14,919 nt of DNA from JAVBLK01 sp031553565 (GTDB lineage Bacteria > Bacillota > Clostridia > Christensenellales > DUVY01): positions 1-14,919 of the forward strand of contig JAVBLK010000001.1 of assembly GCA_031553565.1 (NCBI GenBank), read 5' to 3'. The notes beneath the pieces are model-generated. The model saw nothing but the letters and a program-made list of their open reading frames with translations. It ran no database searches and was not told the origin of the DNA. Positions 13,895-14,919 of this stretch are shown here, in pieces; the first letter of the stretch is position 1; each line of letters begins with the position of its first letter. The translations under genes and the position numbers were made by a program.

Positions 13895-14230
13895 ATGGCG
13901 TTGGATATGAATCTTTCAATAATAGTCCCGCATGCGGCTGACCTTGTAAAAGAGGCGTTTACAGCCAGCGGCATAACGGCGGAGCTCGTCGATTTTTATG
14001 AAAGCACGTCTGAAAACGCGGGCGTGATGGTAATGACTTTTGAGAAATTCTTCTACCGTAACAGCAGCCGCGCGTCGCTTACAGTGGCAATAGATAACCT
14101 TCGCGGTTATACCCGCCTTCACGCAGCCGGCTCCGGCGGCGGCGGCGTTTTCTGGAAATTCGACTGGGGCGCAAAGGATAATATGGAAAACGTAATATAT
14201 TCTGCCTTGGCAAGGTATACCATAAAATAA
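13895..14230 (+). CDS. Small conserved-looking protein, possibly DUF6054
   Basis: A 111-aa soluble protein with no signal peptide or membrane segment. The central and C-terminal pattern (MTFEKFFYRNSSRASLTVAIDNL, then a Gly-rich GSGGGG loop and FWKFDWGAKDN) recalls small Clostridia proteins grouped as DUF6054. I am working from memory, so the family is tentative and no function is known to me. The start is the ATG at 13895 because CGGAGG (13881-13886) lies 8 nt upstream. An earlier in-frame ATG at 13850 lacks a ribosome site. Foldback copy D begins 7 bases after its stop codon. Confidence 0.72.
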   Translation: MALDMNLSIIVPHAADLVKEAFTASGITAELVDFYESTSENAGVMVMTFEKFFYRNSSRASLTVAIDNLRGYTRLHAAGSGGGGVFWKFDWGAKDNMENVIYSALARYTIK

Positions 14231-14237
14231 CCGCTAA

Positions 14238-14396
14238 GTAAAGGCTGATTAATGGATAGATTTTGAGCAAAATATTTTTTAGTATGAAAGCGGCTTGTTT
14301 TCGAAGGCAATATCCGAAGGTATTGACAAGAAAAGAAGACTTTTTATGACGAAAAAGACGCGGCGGCAAAAGTCTATCGAATTAATCAGCGGTTAC
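14238..14396 (+). mobile_element. MITE-like foldback element, family 1 copy D
   Basis: A 159-bp element with left end GTAAAGGCTGATTAAT and right end ATTAATCAGCGGTTAC, flanked by CTAA on both sides (14234-14237 and 14397-14400). The interior is almost the same as copy A, including the apical hairpin (here CAATATC-CGAA-GGTATTG, with one change that converts a C-G pair to U-G). Partial end-like sequences lie just outside it: TAACCGCT on the left and ATCAGCGGTA on the right. Confidence 0.82.
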
Positions 14397-14495
14397 CTAA
14401 ATCAGCGGTAGCGGAATATGCTAAAAACCGGCAGTTTTGCCGCATTTTACAACCCGCATTTATCCGGACTTTCTAAAAAACTTTTATCCAAACCG

Positions 14496-14524
14496 TTGAC
14501 AAGGCGGGGATGATATGATACTAT
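14496..14524 (+). promoter_or_regulatory. Very strong sigma-A promoter with extended -10
   Basis: A perfect TTGACA (14496-14501), an exact 17-nt spacer, a TG two bases before the -10, and TACTAT (14519-14524). It is the best promoter match in the window. Transcription would start near 14531 and run into the structured region at the window end. The stretch 14401-14495 holds only a weak CGGCA/TGCCG hairpin. Confidence 0.8.
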
Positions 14525-14530
14525 ATGTAA

Positions 14531-14919
14531 GCTGTCTTAAACAGACGGCCTTTTTTAACTCAAAACTGTGGTTTTGTGGGATAAGAAAAGTCGGCGAGGG
14601 TATGGATAAAAAGATCCAAAAACCTTTTAGCCGGCGCTGCCTGAAGCGAAGCGGAAAGCACGTCTGGCGCCGAAGTTGCGTGTAGCAAGCGAAAGGCGAA
14701 GCTTTTGACCTGAAAGGTCGAGCGATAGCGCAGCGGAACGCATTTGCACCTTGAAAAGTGAATATTAAAGGCTTGGACCATTATCTTTTAGTCGGGATAG
14801 TGGGACAAGAGAAAAAAAGAAACAATGTACAAGAACACCTATTAGGTAGGAAAGGTACTTTGTTGATTTCTTTGAAAAGTTTAAAAAATACTCTTTATAG
14901 CAAAAGTTGTTTCGAAAAA
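14531..14919 (+). ncRNA. Structured non-coding leader or small RNA, identity unresolved, runs off the window
   Basis: Downstream of the strong promoter there is no convincing gene for at least 225 bases, but there are many hairpins: CAAAAC/GTTTTG (14561-14576); a three-tier stem GTCGGC/GCCGGC (14590-14595, 14630-14635) enclosing AGGGT/ACCTT and GGAT/ATCC; TTGC/GCAA (14676-14688); and TTGACCT-GAA-AGGTCGA (14705-14721). The 9-mer TTGAAAAGT occurs at 14751 and again at 14872, each time within a sequence resembling the boxA antitermination element of rRNA leaders. This could be the leader of an rRNA operon starting just past the window, the leader of a mobile-element operon, or an independent RNA. 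A frame open from 14755 to the window end has no clear start. Confidence 0.4.

Noticed and set aside
14560..14781. A 73-aa minus-strand frame across the structured leader
   Set aside because: It overlaps multiple hairpins downstream of a strong plus-strand promoter, has no ribosome binding site that I can see, and the protein shows no recognisable features.
14755..14919. A plus-strand frame open to the window end (55 codons, possible GTG at 14758 or TTG at 14863)
   Set aside because: The GTG has no ribosome site. The TTG has only a modest AGGAAAGG upstream. The length is within what AT-rich non-coding DNA can give, so it stays a possibility noted under the leader rather than a called gene.
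1..14919. CRISPR array, tRNA genes, complete insertion sequence
   Set aside because: No regularly spaced identical repeats, no tRNA cloverleaf with the usual T-loop, and no transposase-like protein were seen on either strand.

Overview
This window looks like chromosomal DNA from an anaerobic Firmicute of the Clostridia type. The reasons are strong purine-rich Shine-Dalgarno sites, sigma-A-type promoters, a rubrerythrin, an ECF sigma factor with a membrane partner, an M29 aminopeptidase, a class II fructose-bisphosphate aldolase and Clostridia-like small hypothetical proteins. Most genes are moderately GC-rich. The sigma/anti-sigma-like block (about 3.5-6.0 kb) and the last ~100 bases are visibly AT-richer. 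No tRNA, rRNA body, CRISPR array or complete transposase gene was seen.

Layout. Class II aldolase on the minus strand (204-1145), diverging from an M29 aminopeptidase (1394-2509). A Cys-rich protein of unknown function on the minus strand (2776-3462). A sigma factor and a single-span membrane protein overlapping it (3783-5829). A six-helix membrane protein (6083-6754). rarA (6915-8180), whose promoter sits so close to the ATG that its mRNA is probably leaderless. A small zinc-ribbon protein (8285-8599), then rubrerythrin (8943-9488). A two-gene ABC exporter (9825-12271). An MmcQ/YjbR-like protein (12466-12822), convergent with a glycerophosphodiester phosphodiesterase (12839-13570). A 111-aa protein (13895-14230). 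The window ends in a strong promoter followed by a structured, apparently non-coding leader (14496 to the end).

The most notable content is non-coding. Four ~155-bp foldback elements of one family lie at 2506-2663, 8726-8878, 12272-12428 and 14238-14396. They share terminal inverted repeats of the form GTAAASGCTGA, and three have matching 4-5 bp direct repeats at their ends. They come in two subtypes whose apical hairpins differ in sequence but keep their pairing. Three copies begin within a few bases of a stop codon. A fifth foldback element (9536-9708) has different ends and a perfect 8-bp target duplication (ATTTTCGT), yet its arms carry a core resembling the first family. These are best described as non-autonomous MITE-like elements.

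Other regulatory signals are two dyads over the zinc-ribbon promoter, a perfect 10-bp dyad just after the -10 box of the ABC operon, four helically phased GGTRTA repeats upstream of the phosphodiesterase, and a GC-rich branched structure at 8608-8678. The zinc-ribbon and rubrerythrin genes plausibly serve oxidative-stress defence, and the sigma pair a signal-responsive regulon. No pathway links the whole window. It reads as ordinary chromosomal genes punctuated by small mobile repeats.
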